From Flaccisagitta enflata (Eukaryota > Chaetognatha > Sagittoidea > Aphragmophora): DNA of 64,000 nt. Positions 13,701 through 51,699 of the stretch are shown here, piece by piece; position 1 is the first letter of the stretch; each line of letters starts with the position of its first letter. The notes under the pieces are model-generated. The model was not told where the DNA came from and did no database searches. It worked only from the letters and a program-made list of their open reading frames with translations. The stretch lies in assembly GCA_965153355.1 (NCBI GenBank), contig OZ231128.1, positions 4,898,001-4,962,000 of the forward strand. Direction: 5' to 3'. The translations under genes were made by a program, and so were the position numbers.

Positions 13701-15870
13701 TTGACTCTTGTGTGAGATGTGGTGAATTAACAAAGTGTTTTTTGAAACACAGATACGATGTCAGTTTGGTTTCGTCCCAGTTAGCCAAGTTGTGGCGCTT
13801 CATCCTCTTATAGTTTTAACCACAGCCAGAGTCACAAATGATATTTAAATGGAATCTTCACCACAAATCAAGAATGTAATAATTGACGACTTGGCTAACT
13901 GGGACGAAACCAAACTGACATCGTATCTGTGTTTCAAAAAACGCTTTGTTAATCCACCTGGAGATATGACTCCGTACCTGTACCAATGTGTATCTTTGAA
14001 ACAGTGGACTCGTTTAATGGTTTTGTCCATTGACTCTTGTGTGAGATGTGGTGAATTAACAAAGCGTTTTACGACTTGGCTAGACAAATCTATTAAACAT
14101 TTCCACTGATGCAAAGATAAACAATTCATCCTCTTAAAGTTTTAACCACAATGATAACTGATGATGTTTAAAGTGGAATCTTTCACCACAAAAGTCAAGC
14201 GTAATTTGAGAGTAATAGTCTTGATCTCATCCCATGAAAAGGAAATGGGTGCCTACGCTGTTCATGCCTGTCACGATAAAAAGCCCGTCGTTGATACAAA
14301 AGAGAAATGCCTGTCACGTGTTCATGCCTGTCTCGATAACAGGCCCGTTGTTGATACATAAGAAAAGATGATTGCTGGAGATGTGACTCAGGCATTTCCC
14401 TTTTGTTGGCCTACGACGGGCTTTTTATCGTGACAGGCATGAACAGTGTAGGCACCCATTTCCTTTTCATGGGATGAGATCAAGACTATTACTCTCAAAT
14501 TACGCTTGACTTTTGCGGTGAAAGATTCCACTTTAAACATCATCAGTTATCATTGTGGTTAAAACTATAAGAGGATGAATTGTTTGACTACTTGGCTAAC
14601 TGGGACGAAACCAAACTGACATCGTATCTGTGTTTCAAAAAATGCTTTGTTAATCCGCCTGGAGATATGACTCCGTACCTGTACCAATGTGTATCTTTGA
14701 AACAGTGGACTCGTTTAATGGTTTTGTCCATTGACTCTTGTGTGAGATGTGGTGAATTAACAAACAATTCATCCTCTTATAGTTTTAACCACAATGATAA
14801 CTGATGATGTTTAAAGTGGAATCTTTCACCACAAAAGTCAAGCGTAATTTGAGAGTAATAGTCTTGATCTCATCCCATGAAAAGGAAATGGGTTTTTATC
14901 GTGACAGGCATTCCTTTTTATGGGATGAATCGTTTGACGACTTGGCTAACTGGGCAAACGATTCATCCTCTTATAGTTTAACCACAATGATAACTGATGA
15001 TGTTTAAAGTGGAAAAGTCACAAGCGTAATTTGAGAGTAATAGACTTGATCTCATCCCATGAAAAGGAATGCCTGTCACGATAACAGGCCCGTCGTTGGT
15101 ACAAAAGAGAAATGCCTGAGTCACATCTCCAGCAATCATCTTTTCTTATGTATCAACGAGGGGCCTGTTATCGTGACAGGCATTTCTCTTTTGTATCAAC
15201 AACGGGCTTTTTATCGTGACAGGCATTCCTTTTCATGGGATGAGATCAAGTCTATTACTCTCAAATTACGCTTGACTTTTGTGGTGAAAGATTCCACTTT
15301 AAACATCATCAGTTATCATTGTGGTTAAAACTATAAGAGGATGAATTGTTTGTTAATTCACCACATCTCACACAAGAGTCAATGGACAAAACCATTAAAC
15401 GAGTCCACTGTTTCAAAGATACACATTGGTACAGGTACGGAGTCATATCTCCAGGTGGATTAACAAAGCGTTTTTTGAAACACAGATACGATGTCAGTTT
15501 GGTTTCGTCCCAGTTAGCCAAGTAACCAAACAATTCATCCTCTTAAAGTTTTAACCACAATGATAACTGATGATGTTTAAAGTGGAATCTTTCACCACAA
15601 AAGTCAAGCGTAATTTGAGAGTAATAGACTTGATCTCATCCCATGAAAAGGAATGCCTGTCACTATTAAAAGCCCGTTGTTGATACAAAGAAATGCCTGT
15701 CACGATAACAGGCCCCTCGTTGATACATAAGAAAAGTGGGATACACTTTGTTAATTCACCAGACATTTCTCTTTTGTAATTAGCAACAGACTTTGCATCG
15801 TGACATTTATGAGTAGCGTAGGCACCCATTTCCCTTTTCATGGGATATCAAACATGCTCTCAAATTACAC
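10740..15870. repeat. Five-kilobase complex of nested inverted repeat modules
   Basis: A few modules recur many times in both orientations. Module 1 includes TTTTAACCACAATGATAACT and TTTCACCACAAAAGTCAAGC. Module 2 includes GATCTCATCCCATGAAAAGG. Module 3 includes ATCGTGACAGGCATT and ACGACGGGCTTTTTATCGTG. Module 4 includes AGCCAAGT, ACAGATACGATGTCAGTTTG and TCCACTGTTTCAAAGATACA. Adjacent modules are frequently head-to-head, so the DNA could fold into a series of long hairpins. Module 4 keeps one strand open (LANWDETKLTSYLCFKKRFV...) in several copies. One stretch near 13180-13480 is much more diverged than the rest. No complete gene is supported. Confidence 0.8.
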
Positions 15871-16001
15871 TTTGAAAAAAAGGTTCTTTTAAACATATGA
15901 TAAATGGTTTTGAAACATATAAACACCCTTGTATATGCTTCATAAAAAATTCTTAACTCATAATACACCCCCCCAAAAAATTTTTTTCATTTACACATAT
16001 A

Positions 16002-16005
<4 letters not shown>

Positions 16006-16071
<66 letters not shown>

Positions 16072-16105
16072 CAGGGGCCTATAGAGTATATATATACATA
16101 TATAT

Positions 16106-16160
<55 letters not shown>
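16006..16160. repeat. (TA)n and (CT)n microsatellites
   Basis: About 60 bases of TA, a short unique island, a second TA run, then about 50 bases of CT. ORFs in this stretch are artefacts. Confidence 0.9.
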
Positions 16161-16163
<3 letters not shown>

Positions 16164-16364
16164 GCTCATATACCCAACAATTCTTTGAAGATGTGTGTCT
16201 ATCAGTCAAATGTCTGTTTTGCATCGGCGCGTAAAAAACTTAACAACTTTTCCCATTTTTCATTCTCGGTTTGCTTCTTCCTTCGTTTCTCTTTTTGCTT
16301 CTTTCTTTTTCCACCTCTCATCCCGTTCATCACTTCCATCATATCTTTCACGCATCTCGTCGCA

Positions 16365-16575
16365 AATCACCACGCAGTCTCTGTACAATGCTGTAAGTCA
16401 CCACACAGTCACTGTACGATACTGTATGGTCACTTATCACCACGCAGCCACAGTGCAATGCTCTAAGTCACCACGTAGTCACTGTACAATGCTGTGTGGT
16501 CGCTTATCATCACAGAGTCACAATACAATGCTGTAAAGTTGCTTATCACCACACAGTCAGTGGTCACAATGGTCA
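16365..16575. repeat. Tandem repeat with CACCACGCAGTCACTGTACA core
   Basis: About five to six diverged copies of a unit containing GTCACTGTACAATGCTGT, alternating with a variant carrying GGTCGCTTATCA. This gives a loose two-step higher-order repeat. No coding signal. Confidence 0.6.
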
Positions 16576-16999
16576 CATTCACCACGCGCTGGGAATATGG
16601 TCAAATTTACAGTATCATATCATATGATATCATTTATAGTGATCGATACTCAAACTGTAGAATCACTGAAGAAAGCTTTTTTGTAACTCACCTCTAAATA
16701 TGTAGAAGTATTCAAATGATTTCCTATGACGAAATGAAACAGTCAGTGAACGTTACAAAATTGGAAGGCCACAAAGAACTGCTTAAAATGTATGATTAAA
16801 CGCCTGTCTGAAATATACAAACTATGTTCAAGTCAAAGCAACATTTCTTACTGTTTATTCAAAACAGCGATCCCCCTCAGCCTCACTAGAATTTGCCCTT
16901 CCCCTTTTCGACCAGATAAAGAAACTAAAAAGAAAAATGAACATATGAAAAGCACATGGTACAGGAGTTCATTTGAATAATTTGTTTTCTTTTACCTTC

Positions 17000-17461
<462 letters not shown>

Positions 17462-17521
17462 TTCCCCATATATATACATTCCTTCCGTTTCTCCATTTCT
17501 CCTCTATCGGACTTTCAACAG

Positions 17522-40809
<23,288 letters not shown>

Positions 40810-41049
40810 GTAAAGCAAGATGAAAATTAATTGCAAGGCAGGTATGGGGTTTGGGCATTCTAATGTGATAAAAAAAAAACAAAAAAGAAAGATCGACACG
40901 TCTACGTCTTAAGAAGGTGGGAAAAATCAAAGTCAACAGAAGGAATGGGAGAAACAGAAGTCTCTGAGAAAACAAAAGTCTTTCTGATAAAGTGTGCTAC
41001 TTTTTGAAAAGAAAAGAGAGAGCAAAAGGCCTATCACGCACATTAAAAA

Positions 41050-41361
41050 ACAGGCCCGCGCCCGACCGGGCAACGATGCGTCCGGGCTGTGTCTCAGCGT
41101 GTGTTGATCATGTGACATATGTATGGAGAGACAGATGGACGAACATACGGGTGAGAAGACCTTCAAAACATGTTGGTTGATTATTTGTTTCAGTGTAGGA
41201 TCTCACCGTGGCCAAAAACAGCCGAGAAACGCGGTTTTTGCACAGGCGTAACAGACCGACGGACGGACGGACGGACGGACGGACGGACCGACGGACGGAC
41301 CGACGGACGGACCGACGGACAGACCCTCTTATATAGAGATGCGTTCCTGACGGACGCATCT
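41050..41361 (-). mobile_element. Hairpin-capped element, family A (minus)
   Basis: The head arms are at 41337-41361 with a slightly expanded loop, preceded by CCTCTTATATAG and a (GGAC)n tract. The conserved A core (GCCAAAAACAGCCGAGAAAC) and tail (GATGCGTCC at 41075-41083, GCCCG/CGGGC hairpin) are present. It is over 85% like the copy at 4427-4706 by eye. Confidence 0.7.
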
Positions 41362-41719
41362 AAAAAGAAAGCAAAAGAGCACGTGGGTGAATCCTTTATT
41401 CCTTCCATACAGTCTTCGTAAATCCTTGGGAGTCAACTATCCTTTCAATGAGAAGTGCCACTTTTCGACTGCACTCTAACGCAGACAACACAGTGCGCGC
41501 AATTTGCCGCCACATGGCCCATGAAATTAAAAATTCTATTGCTCATTCATACTAGTGACCCAGCTATTAATTGGTCTAGCAATTGGTCTTACAGATTTAA
41601 GGCTCTTAAGCTAGATTTCAGGTCTCAGTAAGCTGGATTAGGGCCTCAGGCCTCATAGATGGGGGAGGATGGACGTACACTCGTGGGAAGGTATAATTAT
41701 TATTCCTGATCTGCCAAAA

Positions 41720-41937
41720 GCAAGGCCGGATACACGGCTAACCCAGTCGCGTGTGGGTGGGCAGGGGCCATAATTGAGGTCACTTCATCATTTGGGCAGG
41801 AGCAGTGAGGCCATAGACCGCAAAAAAACAAAAAAAGTAAAGTGTGACGGATGGACCGACGGACGGACGGACTGATGGACGGACGGACGGACCGACGGAC
41901 CGACAAAGCGAGGTGTAGAGTCGCGTAGCACGCGACT
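41720..41937 (-). mobile_element. Hairpin-capped element, family B (minus)
   Basis: The head at 41919-41937 (arms AGTCGCGT/ACGCGACT) has a (GGAC)n tract on its lower side. The B core (GGGCAGGGGCCATAATTGAG) and a tail with AGTCGCGTG and a GGCC hairpin are present. Confidence 0.7.
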
Positions 41938-42183
41938 AAAAATTTGACAATTGCAATTGAATCCAACTCTGTAGCACTGTGATTTGGGTCGGACTCTCAC
42001 GCAAGGGGCCAAAGGGGCAAAGCCATTTACATTTGATAAGAGTATAAAAAAAAGGCCTCTTTTATGTGATGGCATCTTATCTTAAGAAAGCTAAATGGAG
42101 AGAAAGAAAGAAAAAAAATTTTTTTTTCCGGCTTGCGATTTTGAGTAATGGGATTTGAGGTCAATGGTCAGCCACTCTCTCTT

Positions 42184-44165
<1,982 letters not shown>

Positions 44166-44170
44166 GTGTG

Positions 44171-47100
44171 AGTAGGAAGTGCCAAGGATCAGGAAGCAAA
44201 AGGAAATGTATACAAGATCTTTCAGCATCATTTGGATCATGACCAATTTGGGTCCCAAGAAAGAAGTGAGCATGAAGATATGGAGCATTCGCAGCCACAG
44301 TAAGAAATAGATGATGCAATACATGATTTTGATCCTGAGGCCCGGGACGCCGTCGTTGCTCGTTGTAGTGTTGACTTCGGCAAATCGTAAACAGGCGGCG
44401 ACGATGATCATGATGATGATCATCGCATCCACGGCGTTCCATACATCCTTGAGATGATTCATGATGTGCCTAAAGAGCACAGCCCACGTTGAGTTGGTGT
44501 TACCATTGGCCATGACTTGATGCCATTCTTGAAGGATAAAGTGGGCGAAAAAAAGATAAACCGTCAATTCTATGAATTGGAAACTTCCACTTTCAAAATG
44601 ATCAGCCTCTTCCATGATGAGAATCGAGAAAAAGATCAGCAAGACGATGTAAGAGGAAATGCTGTAGCCAAACTTGATGCGTGGAGCGTCGAGGAAAGCC
44701 AGACATCGTTCCTTGTAAGACAAGGATTTGCGTAGGCCAACATCGATGCCAATGGACATCAAAGCTCCTAAATCTTTGCGCAGAAGCTTTTCATCGGTCA
44801 TGAATTCGTGATTGGCCACATCCACTTCACCCTCGGCTTCGAACTTACACAACCACGGCGCCAATGGCACGATCAGATTGGCGATATTCAATCTCCACCA
44901 TGAATTCTTAGGCGATAGCCCTCCAAACCACATCTGCTGGAACGTGTCCTGACAGACTTTGTGGCTGATAAACTTGAGACAATCTCCTTGAATGGCGAGT
45001 TGAAGGACAGACACGGAACCCAGCGTGGGTATTTCTTGCAGCAAGATAAATCGGGTTCTGATGGGGCAAGCTTGGGCGCAATCAGATAGCAATGAGTAAG
45101 CGACATTCTCAAATTCTTGCGAGTGGGTTTTGTAAAAGTCGTCGTCGGTCCCGACTAATTCGTGCATCGCCAATCGCCTCAAAATATTGCAACCAATCAA
45201 AGCGCACGCAATTGGATATTTGGCCTTTTTCAAAAAGAACCACGCCAGGTTCATTTCTTTGCGCTGCACAGCGTAGATGAACATGTAAACATAAGGGGAG
45301 GCCCGGGATGATTTGTACCGACTCTCCGTGGACCAAAAGGAACCAATCATGTGACTCATCTTCTCATCGATGGAACATCCCATTGATTGGTCACCGAGAT
45401 CAAACAGCAGAGTCATAATCTCAGCTTCACTGCCTTTCAAATCCACCATTTGGTCCAGGAACAAATCTATGAAATCCAGCTTCTTGTCCTTGATGGATTG
45501 GACAAACAGACAATTGCGAGCAGAAGCGTCAAACTCGAGTCTCTTGTCATTGGCCATATCCAGAATCTTTTTGGCGGCTTCGCGATGATTCCATTGAAAG
45601 GACAAGCAAAGACTTCTCAGCAATGATTGAACATCCTGACTCGTTTCTCTTTGATCTTTCTCCAAAAATGCATCCACGATTTTTCTGGCCAAAGAAGTCG
45701 CTCTCAAATCCTCGTTGTTGTTGTTGTTATTGTTGTTAATGTCGCAGACTTCGAAAATGTGCAAATTCTGCACATGATCAAAACATTCCAACAAAATGTT
45801 GAGGAATTTCTTCTGTTGAGTCTCGTCTTTCAAGAACAATTTATCGCTCAAAACTTTCATCAAGGATTCTCTTTTATTTTGCTTGAACTCTTCGAGCGAT
45901 TTGCCATCTTCCATCCAATCTTGATACCACGAATACGCTTGAGATATGACATCGGCTGCTCTGCCGGTTCCCTTCAAGATGACCGCCGGCGTGCCTGATT
46001 TGAGCGCCTCGGCGACTGTATGCAGAGAGTTGGGACCTCCTTCGATGATGATGTTGACGATGGGCGCCGTGATGGCCGTCAACTCGCAGCGTCTCGTCAA
46101 TTGAGCCTCCAGTTTGGCCCGGTCCAGTTTGGCCCGGAATTCGATCTCTTTGCCGAATTGGCCTTCTGATCCGTCATCAACCAGCAGATGATGAGTATGA
46201 TTCGGATCCAGGTACGTCTGGCCTTTACTCGGTTCTTTCTCCATGTTGTAAGCGACAGTTTTGCCTCCGGCGTCAGCCAGAACGTCTCTTCCGGTCACCA
46301 CGCCCCAAGTGGCGATGCCGAAGCAAGTAATGGGAGTTTCGTTACGAGCGCGAATGTCCAACAGTACGTCCGTTTGGTCACAGCTGTTGTTGTTATTGTT
46401 ATTGTTTTTTTCGTCAAAACCTAGATTAGCTACATTGAGTGCGGCGACTAGTTGGCTTCTTCGCTTAGAAATCCCCTCCTTGCCTCCCACCATAACCGCG
46501 TTTTGCTTGGCCGATTTGTCTATGGTTTGAATGCGGGTCAGGCTGTAATTCTTCATGGCTTTGCCGACGAGCTTCATGACTCCCGCGTTGGTGCCTCCAG
46601 TCGTGACCATGATGCCCGGAGAATGCTGCACCAAATCGCGGATCGAATTCTGAAACGCCTTCTCAATCTGAAATTTGAGTGGAAAATAAATTCAAGTACT
46701 TGATAAACAAGGCCGGTGCGCATTACAAATTCTGTGAACCGGGTGGGCAGGGCGAAATATTGCGTTTTCACACATTTCGACTCGTGCTCACCAACGGACC
46801 AACGGACAACCAGCCGACGGACGGACGGACGGACGGACGGACAGGTGGATGTCCCGAAAAAAAACTCTTATAGAGTTGCGTGTCCGCAACTAAAAATCTG
46901 GGTTTTACTTAAGTAAAACTCACCTATTTTGATAAGCTTGTTACTCTACTATGCAAGCTACTTTTTGCTCGGTCGATTGGTTCCTGTGTCAGTCTGTCCC
47001 AAACTTCATTTACGCCCTCTGCCCTCCCACACAAGACTCTTAGGATGGCCCTACTTTTTTTTGGCCATTTGTACTCTTGTTAAACAAATGATATGAAAAC

Positions 47101-48118
47101 AAATGATATGAAATTGTTAAAAGAAATTTGCAATTGGGGTTAAAAGAAATTTGCAATCGGCGTCGAATTATGTCTCATCTATTCTCAGTTCTCTGTCATC
47201 CATGAGTAATCATCTGTCATCATCCCCTCCAAACTAAATGACTAAATCAAGTGATTCATTCACTAATTGATTATGATTGCCCTCAGACCTCGCCGATAAA
47301 AGTTATGGAAATGACAGACATGAGATGTTAATAGACATTACTAGACATTAATAGTCGATGACTGTGAATTTATATAAATGCGGTCGAGATCCTGTTAAAT
47401 GACCAATTCATGTAATTTCCCCACAATGCATGGCCGATGAAAACTACCATATTTCTCTTAATTAGCGCCCCGGGCGCTTGCAAAAGCACTATTTGACTTT
47501 GCCTTCTTATTCCTTAATTAGCGCCCCCTTAGATACAATTGATCTCACCATTTCTATGAAAAATAGAATTTTTTTAAAGATAGATGAAAGAATGATAAGA
47601 GAAAAAATATAAACAAGGCAATGTAGGCCAATAAGGTGCACCGTGTAGATCGTCAAACGAATGCGTTATCGACAGACCAACAGACAGACCAACAAACACA
47701 GCCAGTTATAGAGGTGCCCCCCTCCCCCATGATTCAAAACTGAACAGAAAAAACAAAAAAACAAAACAAACAAAAACAATCAGTTTTGTTGTTTTTTTCC
47801 TGTTGGTGTCACGATCGTAAACTTACAACATTGGGAATGAGGAAATCTTTGGCTCCTCCTGTGATCGATAAGATTAACGTCGGGTTCGGGATTTTCCACT
47901 GAGTAGCGAAGAAGTTCAAGTAGTCCTCCATATCTGCGGGTTTCGAAAGAGCCGGATAATGTTAACGAGTAATCCCCCGAAACTACCATGACTCAATACA
48001 ATCACAATTAATCCACTGGCCACTGCACGGCTATCTCACACGTCCAAACCTATGCAAAATTACGAGAGCGATGAGAACGACGATAACGACGACAAGGACG
48101 ACGACGACGACGACGACG

Positions 48119-48166
<48 letters not shown>

Positions 48167-49422
48167 ACATCAACGACAACAGCAGCAACACCAGCAATGA
48201 CAAAAACAACAGCAACAACAACAACAACAACAGCAATAGCTTAACAACACGTAACAACAACATAATAGCTGTAACATCAACTGCATCATTAACAACGATG
48301 ACATCAACGACAACGGCGACAACGATATGGACCTCTACAACAGTCTGTATCTCTGCTTACTCATGTCTACACTTACGCTCGCTTACGTCTAGACAAGAGT
48401 CTTGTGGCTCTGTCTTGTCATTTTGCTTACCAATACAAGCACTATTTGTCTGTTGTACTTTCCTCACATGCTGCACGAGGAAAATAAACCACATTCAACT
48501 TCAAATCCTTTCACTCACATAATACTACGACAATGACGGGTCCTAAACCCTTTTGGGCAGCGGCCCCGAAGAAGTCGACCTATGCTTTCACACATAAGGG
48601 GGATTTTCTCCTCCTTCTCCTTCTTCTTCTTCGCCATCCCCACCCCCTGTCTCAAATTCTGACAAATTCTGACAAATTCTGCCAGAGAAGAAGAAGGTGA
48701 TATGTGTGAAAGCCTAGGTCATTGACTCCTTCAGGGGCCGCTGCCCTACACCCTCACTAAAACTTGATCACAACACTACTCCAGCAGTGCACGAGTACCG
48801 CTGACCATCTGATTATTTTGCGTCTTTTAGATTTACTCACTGGCATTTTTGGGGTCGGTGACTCTGATGAACTTGACATCGTCTCCTGATTTAGCGCCGT
48901 CGATGAAAAAGTCGATGACGCCGTGAGATTCGCCGGCGCCCAAAGACGCCGCAGTCACACCGGAAGTCGACGCCGGACGAGAGCGGCCGCCGCGCAAAGA
49001 CGCCGGACGAGACGCCGGACGGGACGCCGGACGACCGGATGAAGAACGAGAGGAAACGCCCTTCATTGGAGCACCGTTTAAGAGGGTCGCAGAATCGCCT
49101 GGTGTACAGAATGCAGTGATTGTTTCACGATCCCGGAAGTTTATCGCATTTATCAATATCATCTTGCAACATGTGGTAATGATCTCTTCTCATGACATAC
49201 CATTACTGGTCAATGCTAGGCACATCGGCACAATATCTCGCCTTTGCAATTTGACTTTGTGTCCGGGTCAGTATTTCTGTCTGCTCTACAGCATGGGCAT
49301 TCAATCAAAGTGAAAGTAATTTGTTTAATCGCTGCGACGTTGACATCCCGTATCTCAGACACAAGCAAACACAAATACACAGACGGACCCAAACAAAACA
49401 CAGGGGCGCACATACAAACAAA

Positions 49423-49520
<98 letters not shown>

Positions 49521-49699
49521 AAAACACCCCTTTGAACGACCAGGAAACTTTACAATCTTTTGCTTTTTATAGATAATTTCATTGCAAAGCTTAAATTGAT
49601 AACGGCATAATACAAATAAGCATTGATAGACAACTTTGAATAGACAGTCCATAAACCTTGTTACTCACCCTCAATGTTTAATTCCACTTGCTCCATCAT
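44171..49699 (-). CDS. TRPM-family cation channel, N-terminus to S4/S5
   Basis: Exons on the minus strand are 49699-49669, 49098-48841, 47933-47827 and 46667 to about 44171. Phases 1, 1 and 0 agree at every junction. The ATG (MMEQVELNIE) has an in-frame TGA 13 codons upstream. An Ala/Ser/Pro/Arg-rich linker is followed by WKIPNPTLILSITGGAKDF, TTGGTNAGVMK (about residue 154) and IIIEGGPNSLHTVAEAL with KGTGRAADVIS (about 340-372). These are hallmarks of the TRPM homology region with its nucleotide-binding-like SLOG fold. Hydrophobic segments near residues 803-817, 830-845, 878-893 and 911-933 fit S1-S4, and FLGPKLVMIQMMLKD leads toward S5. Pore, S6, TRP helix and C-terminus are absent. No canonical donor is visible before the (TG)n tract; GTATAC at 44193-44198 is one possibility. 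Two poly-Asn runs come from in-frame AAC/AAT repeats. The subtype is not assignable. Confidence 0.93.
46706..46891 (-). mobile_element. Hairpin-capped element, family C, in TRPM intron 3
   Basis: The head at 46874-46891 (arms AGTTGCG/CGCAACT) and a (GGAC)n tract are followed toward lower coordinates by a diverged core ending in AACAAGGCCGG at 46706. The tail arm is not the standard C form. It ends only 38 bases from the acceptor of the large TRPM exon, so it supplies the branch-site region. The remaining intron to 47826 holds AT-rich DNA and no other feature I can name. Confidence 0.6.
48060..48310. repeat. (GAC)n/(AAC)n microsatellites in TRPM intron 2
   Basis: GAC repeats at 48078-48120, AAC repeats to 48165, then mixed AAC/AGC units to about 48310. 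Open frames of Asp/Asn or Leu runs are artefacts. Confidence 0.9.
48555..48746. mobile_element. Foldback element, 192 bp, with family G ends
   Basis: The outer inverted repeat GGGCAGCGGCCCCGAAG/CTTCAGGGGCCGCTGCCC is followed inward by a second inverted pair (CCTATGCTTTCACACAT and ATGTGTGAAAGCCTAGG). The middle is CTT-rich with a triple TCTGACAAAT repeat. The outer ends match the family G element at 19050-19655, but the interior is different. Confidence 0.7.
49425..49517. repeat. (CA)n microsatellite in TRPM intron 1
   Basis: About 90 bases of CA between the first and second TRPM coding exons. Confidence 0.95.
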
Positions 49700-49849
49700 G
49701 AAGACGAATTTCGGTTGATTAGTCCAGTTGTTCAACAGTCAAAAAACATGGTCAAATGCTGTCAAAGGCAACACATTCTCAGGGTTCGCAACGCTGTCAT
49801 TTAAATCTTGATTTCGTTTGTTTCTTTTTCTGCCGAGAAGAAACCGCGA

Positions 49850-49856
49850 TTTTATA
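49850..49856 (-). promoter_or_regulatory. Possible TATA box of the TRPM gene
   Basis: TATAAAA on the minus strand lies about 150 bases upstream of the TRPM start codon, implying a leader of about 125 bases. No strong initiator is seen at the expected distance, so this is a weak call. Confidence 0.3.
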
Positions 49857-50011
49857 ACTGTGAATATAAATTCTTCTAACTTCTTTTTTCTGGTTTGGCT
49901 TTAGTTGTCGTCTGTCACTGTGAGATCGAGACAATCCAAGTTCTGTCAACATTTAATCGATTTTTCACCCCTATTGGTCAATTTAGCACTGGGTTGCATT
50001 TTGAGGAAATT

Positions 50012-50014
<3 letters not shown>

Positions 50015-50080
<66 letters not shown>
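50015..50080. repeat. (GA)n microsatellite
   Basis: About 65 bases of GA, then a GACA-like stretch. A degraded B-type tail (TGGGTAGCCGTGTATTTAGC) follows near 50208. I see no gene between 50100 and 51060. Confidence 0.85.
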
Positions 50081-50081
<1 letters not shown>

Positions 50082-51079
50082 CAGAGACAGACAGAATGAG
50101 AGAGATATCATTACATTACATGGAAGAATGAAAGAGAGAGTGATACAAAAAATAAATATACAGAATGCTCTCCCCAAATGCTTGATTTGGCGATTCCATC
50201 AGTGCCCCTTGGGTAGCCGTGTATTTAGCCTTCGTCATCGCAGGCACGTGGTTCTCAAACCAAGCTTTTCCTTGTCTTACTCTTCCTAACCAATAGTCAA
50301 AATTCGCTTCCGCATCACTGCCTCTGCTCACCCGCACCCAACTTTAGGCTTTGACTATTTTGACTTTGACTATTTGACTATTTAGATTAACCGTAAGCTT
50401 AATTAGGCTGAATTGACAACCACAGTCAGACCCGCACACAAATCTGCGGAAAGCCTCTTAAACAACGAAGGACTGATTTGCATATTGCAGTAAATGAATT
50501 TCGTTCATCATATCATAGCAATACAATATCAATCCAGGTTTTACAACATGGAAAACAGTCATGTTGTATTTGTTAGCAACGTAACAACAAATGTTTTTTT
50601 CTTTATTATCATTATCCCATTTGTTTGGGAGAATGTCTGTAAAGATGTCGACTTGACTCCGTCTCTGAGTAAGGTGCCGGCGAAGGGGCCAACATAGGGG
50701 TTCAGAAGGAGCAAAAATGAAAGTTTTGAATCCAGTCAAAACTCCAGTTGTATATGGTAAAATGGTGTATTAGGATACCCAAAAAACAAAAATCTATGCA
50801 AAATCTGTGTTGCATATGTGCAAAACGACGATTTCTCAGATTGTATGAGGGTAGTAGGGAATCATCATTTTTCTGCCTTATTTCTTAGTTTTATTGATGC
50901 TAGACCGGTTTTATCATTTTAAAAAATGTCACAGACATACTAATTTACTAAAAGAATAGTCAAGCCTTTGTCTCCAGCTCTGTTCTAATGATTTTAACCA
51001 ATTTGTCTCATGAAGATCAAGAAAAGATTGAAGGAAAATGAGAATTTTTTTTTGCTCTTTCCTCATCTTTTCGTTTTTT

Positions 51080-51290
51080 TTCCTTCTTCTTCTTCTTCTT
51101 CTTCTTCTTCTTCTTCTTCTTCTTTTTCTTATCCTTCTTCTTCCTTCTTCTTCTTCTCCTTCTTCTTCTTCATCTTCCACTTCCTCTTAATATTCATCTT
51201 CTTCATCTTCTTCATCTTCTTCATCCTCTTCATCCTCTTCGTCCTCTTCTTCATCTTCTTCTTCTTCATCCTCTTTTATCTTCTTCTTTT
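51080..51290. repeat. (CTT)n/(CAT)n pyrimidine tract
   Basis: TTC repeats with CAT interruptions. The tract ends in a short fragment with GTCGG repeats (51293-51370) resembling a degraded B head. Confidence 0.85.
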
Positions 51291-51406
51291 CAGTCGCAGG
51301 ACAGCTCTACACCTGCCGTGTCGGCGGTCGGATCGGTCGGAAGGTCGGTCGATGGGTCAGTGCGTCCGTTTGTCACATCTTGAATTTCGAGCGGTTTTTG
51401 CATTAC

Positions 51407-51574
51407 CCTTGTTATCAACCACGACGCTGGGAACGGGGGAGCCTTATTTTCTAAAGCAGTGATGACGTGGAGCATGATGTCTAGTTGAGACTTGGGGTCG
51501 TGATGATCCAAAAAGTTTTTGAAGACTGTGGCCGGGAACAGTATTTGACATATCTGCTTCCACCTTTCCCTCTT
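51407..51574 (-). CDS. Internal exon of an unidentified minus-strand gene
   Basis: The minus strand has a TGATCATGTAG acceptor and a GTAATG donor bounding 168 bases that are open in phase 0. The 56-residue peptide (KRERWKQICQILFPATVFKN, then FLDHHDPKSQLDIMLHVITA, then LENKAPPFPASWLITR) looks like a helical globular domain and is quite unlike the repeats on both sides. It lies upstream of the TRPM start, so it belongs to a separate gene. Neighbouring exons are hidden by (CTT)n and (CAC)n tracts. The protein family is not recognised. A further minus-strand frame at 51600-51700 (ELTEAVKVVALQTVARLVNQ...) may be another fragment, but it is in a different frame and has no clear splice sites. Confidence 0.55.
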
Positions 51575-51699
51575 CTACATGATCAATGATCATGCTGTAC
51601 CCCTTGCCCTTCACCATCGATGATCGGAGCTCTTTCGCCTGATTCACCAGCCTCGCCACCGTCTGTAGCGCCACTACTTTCACTGCTTCCGTCAATTCC

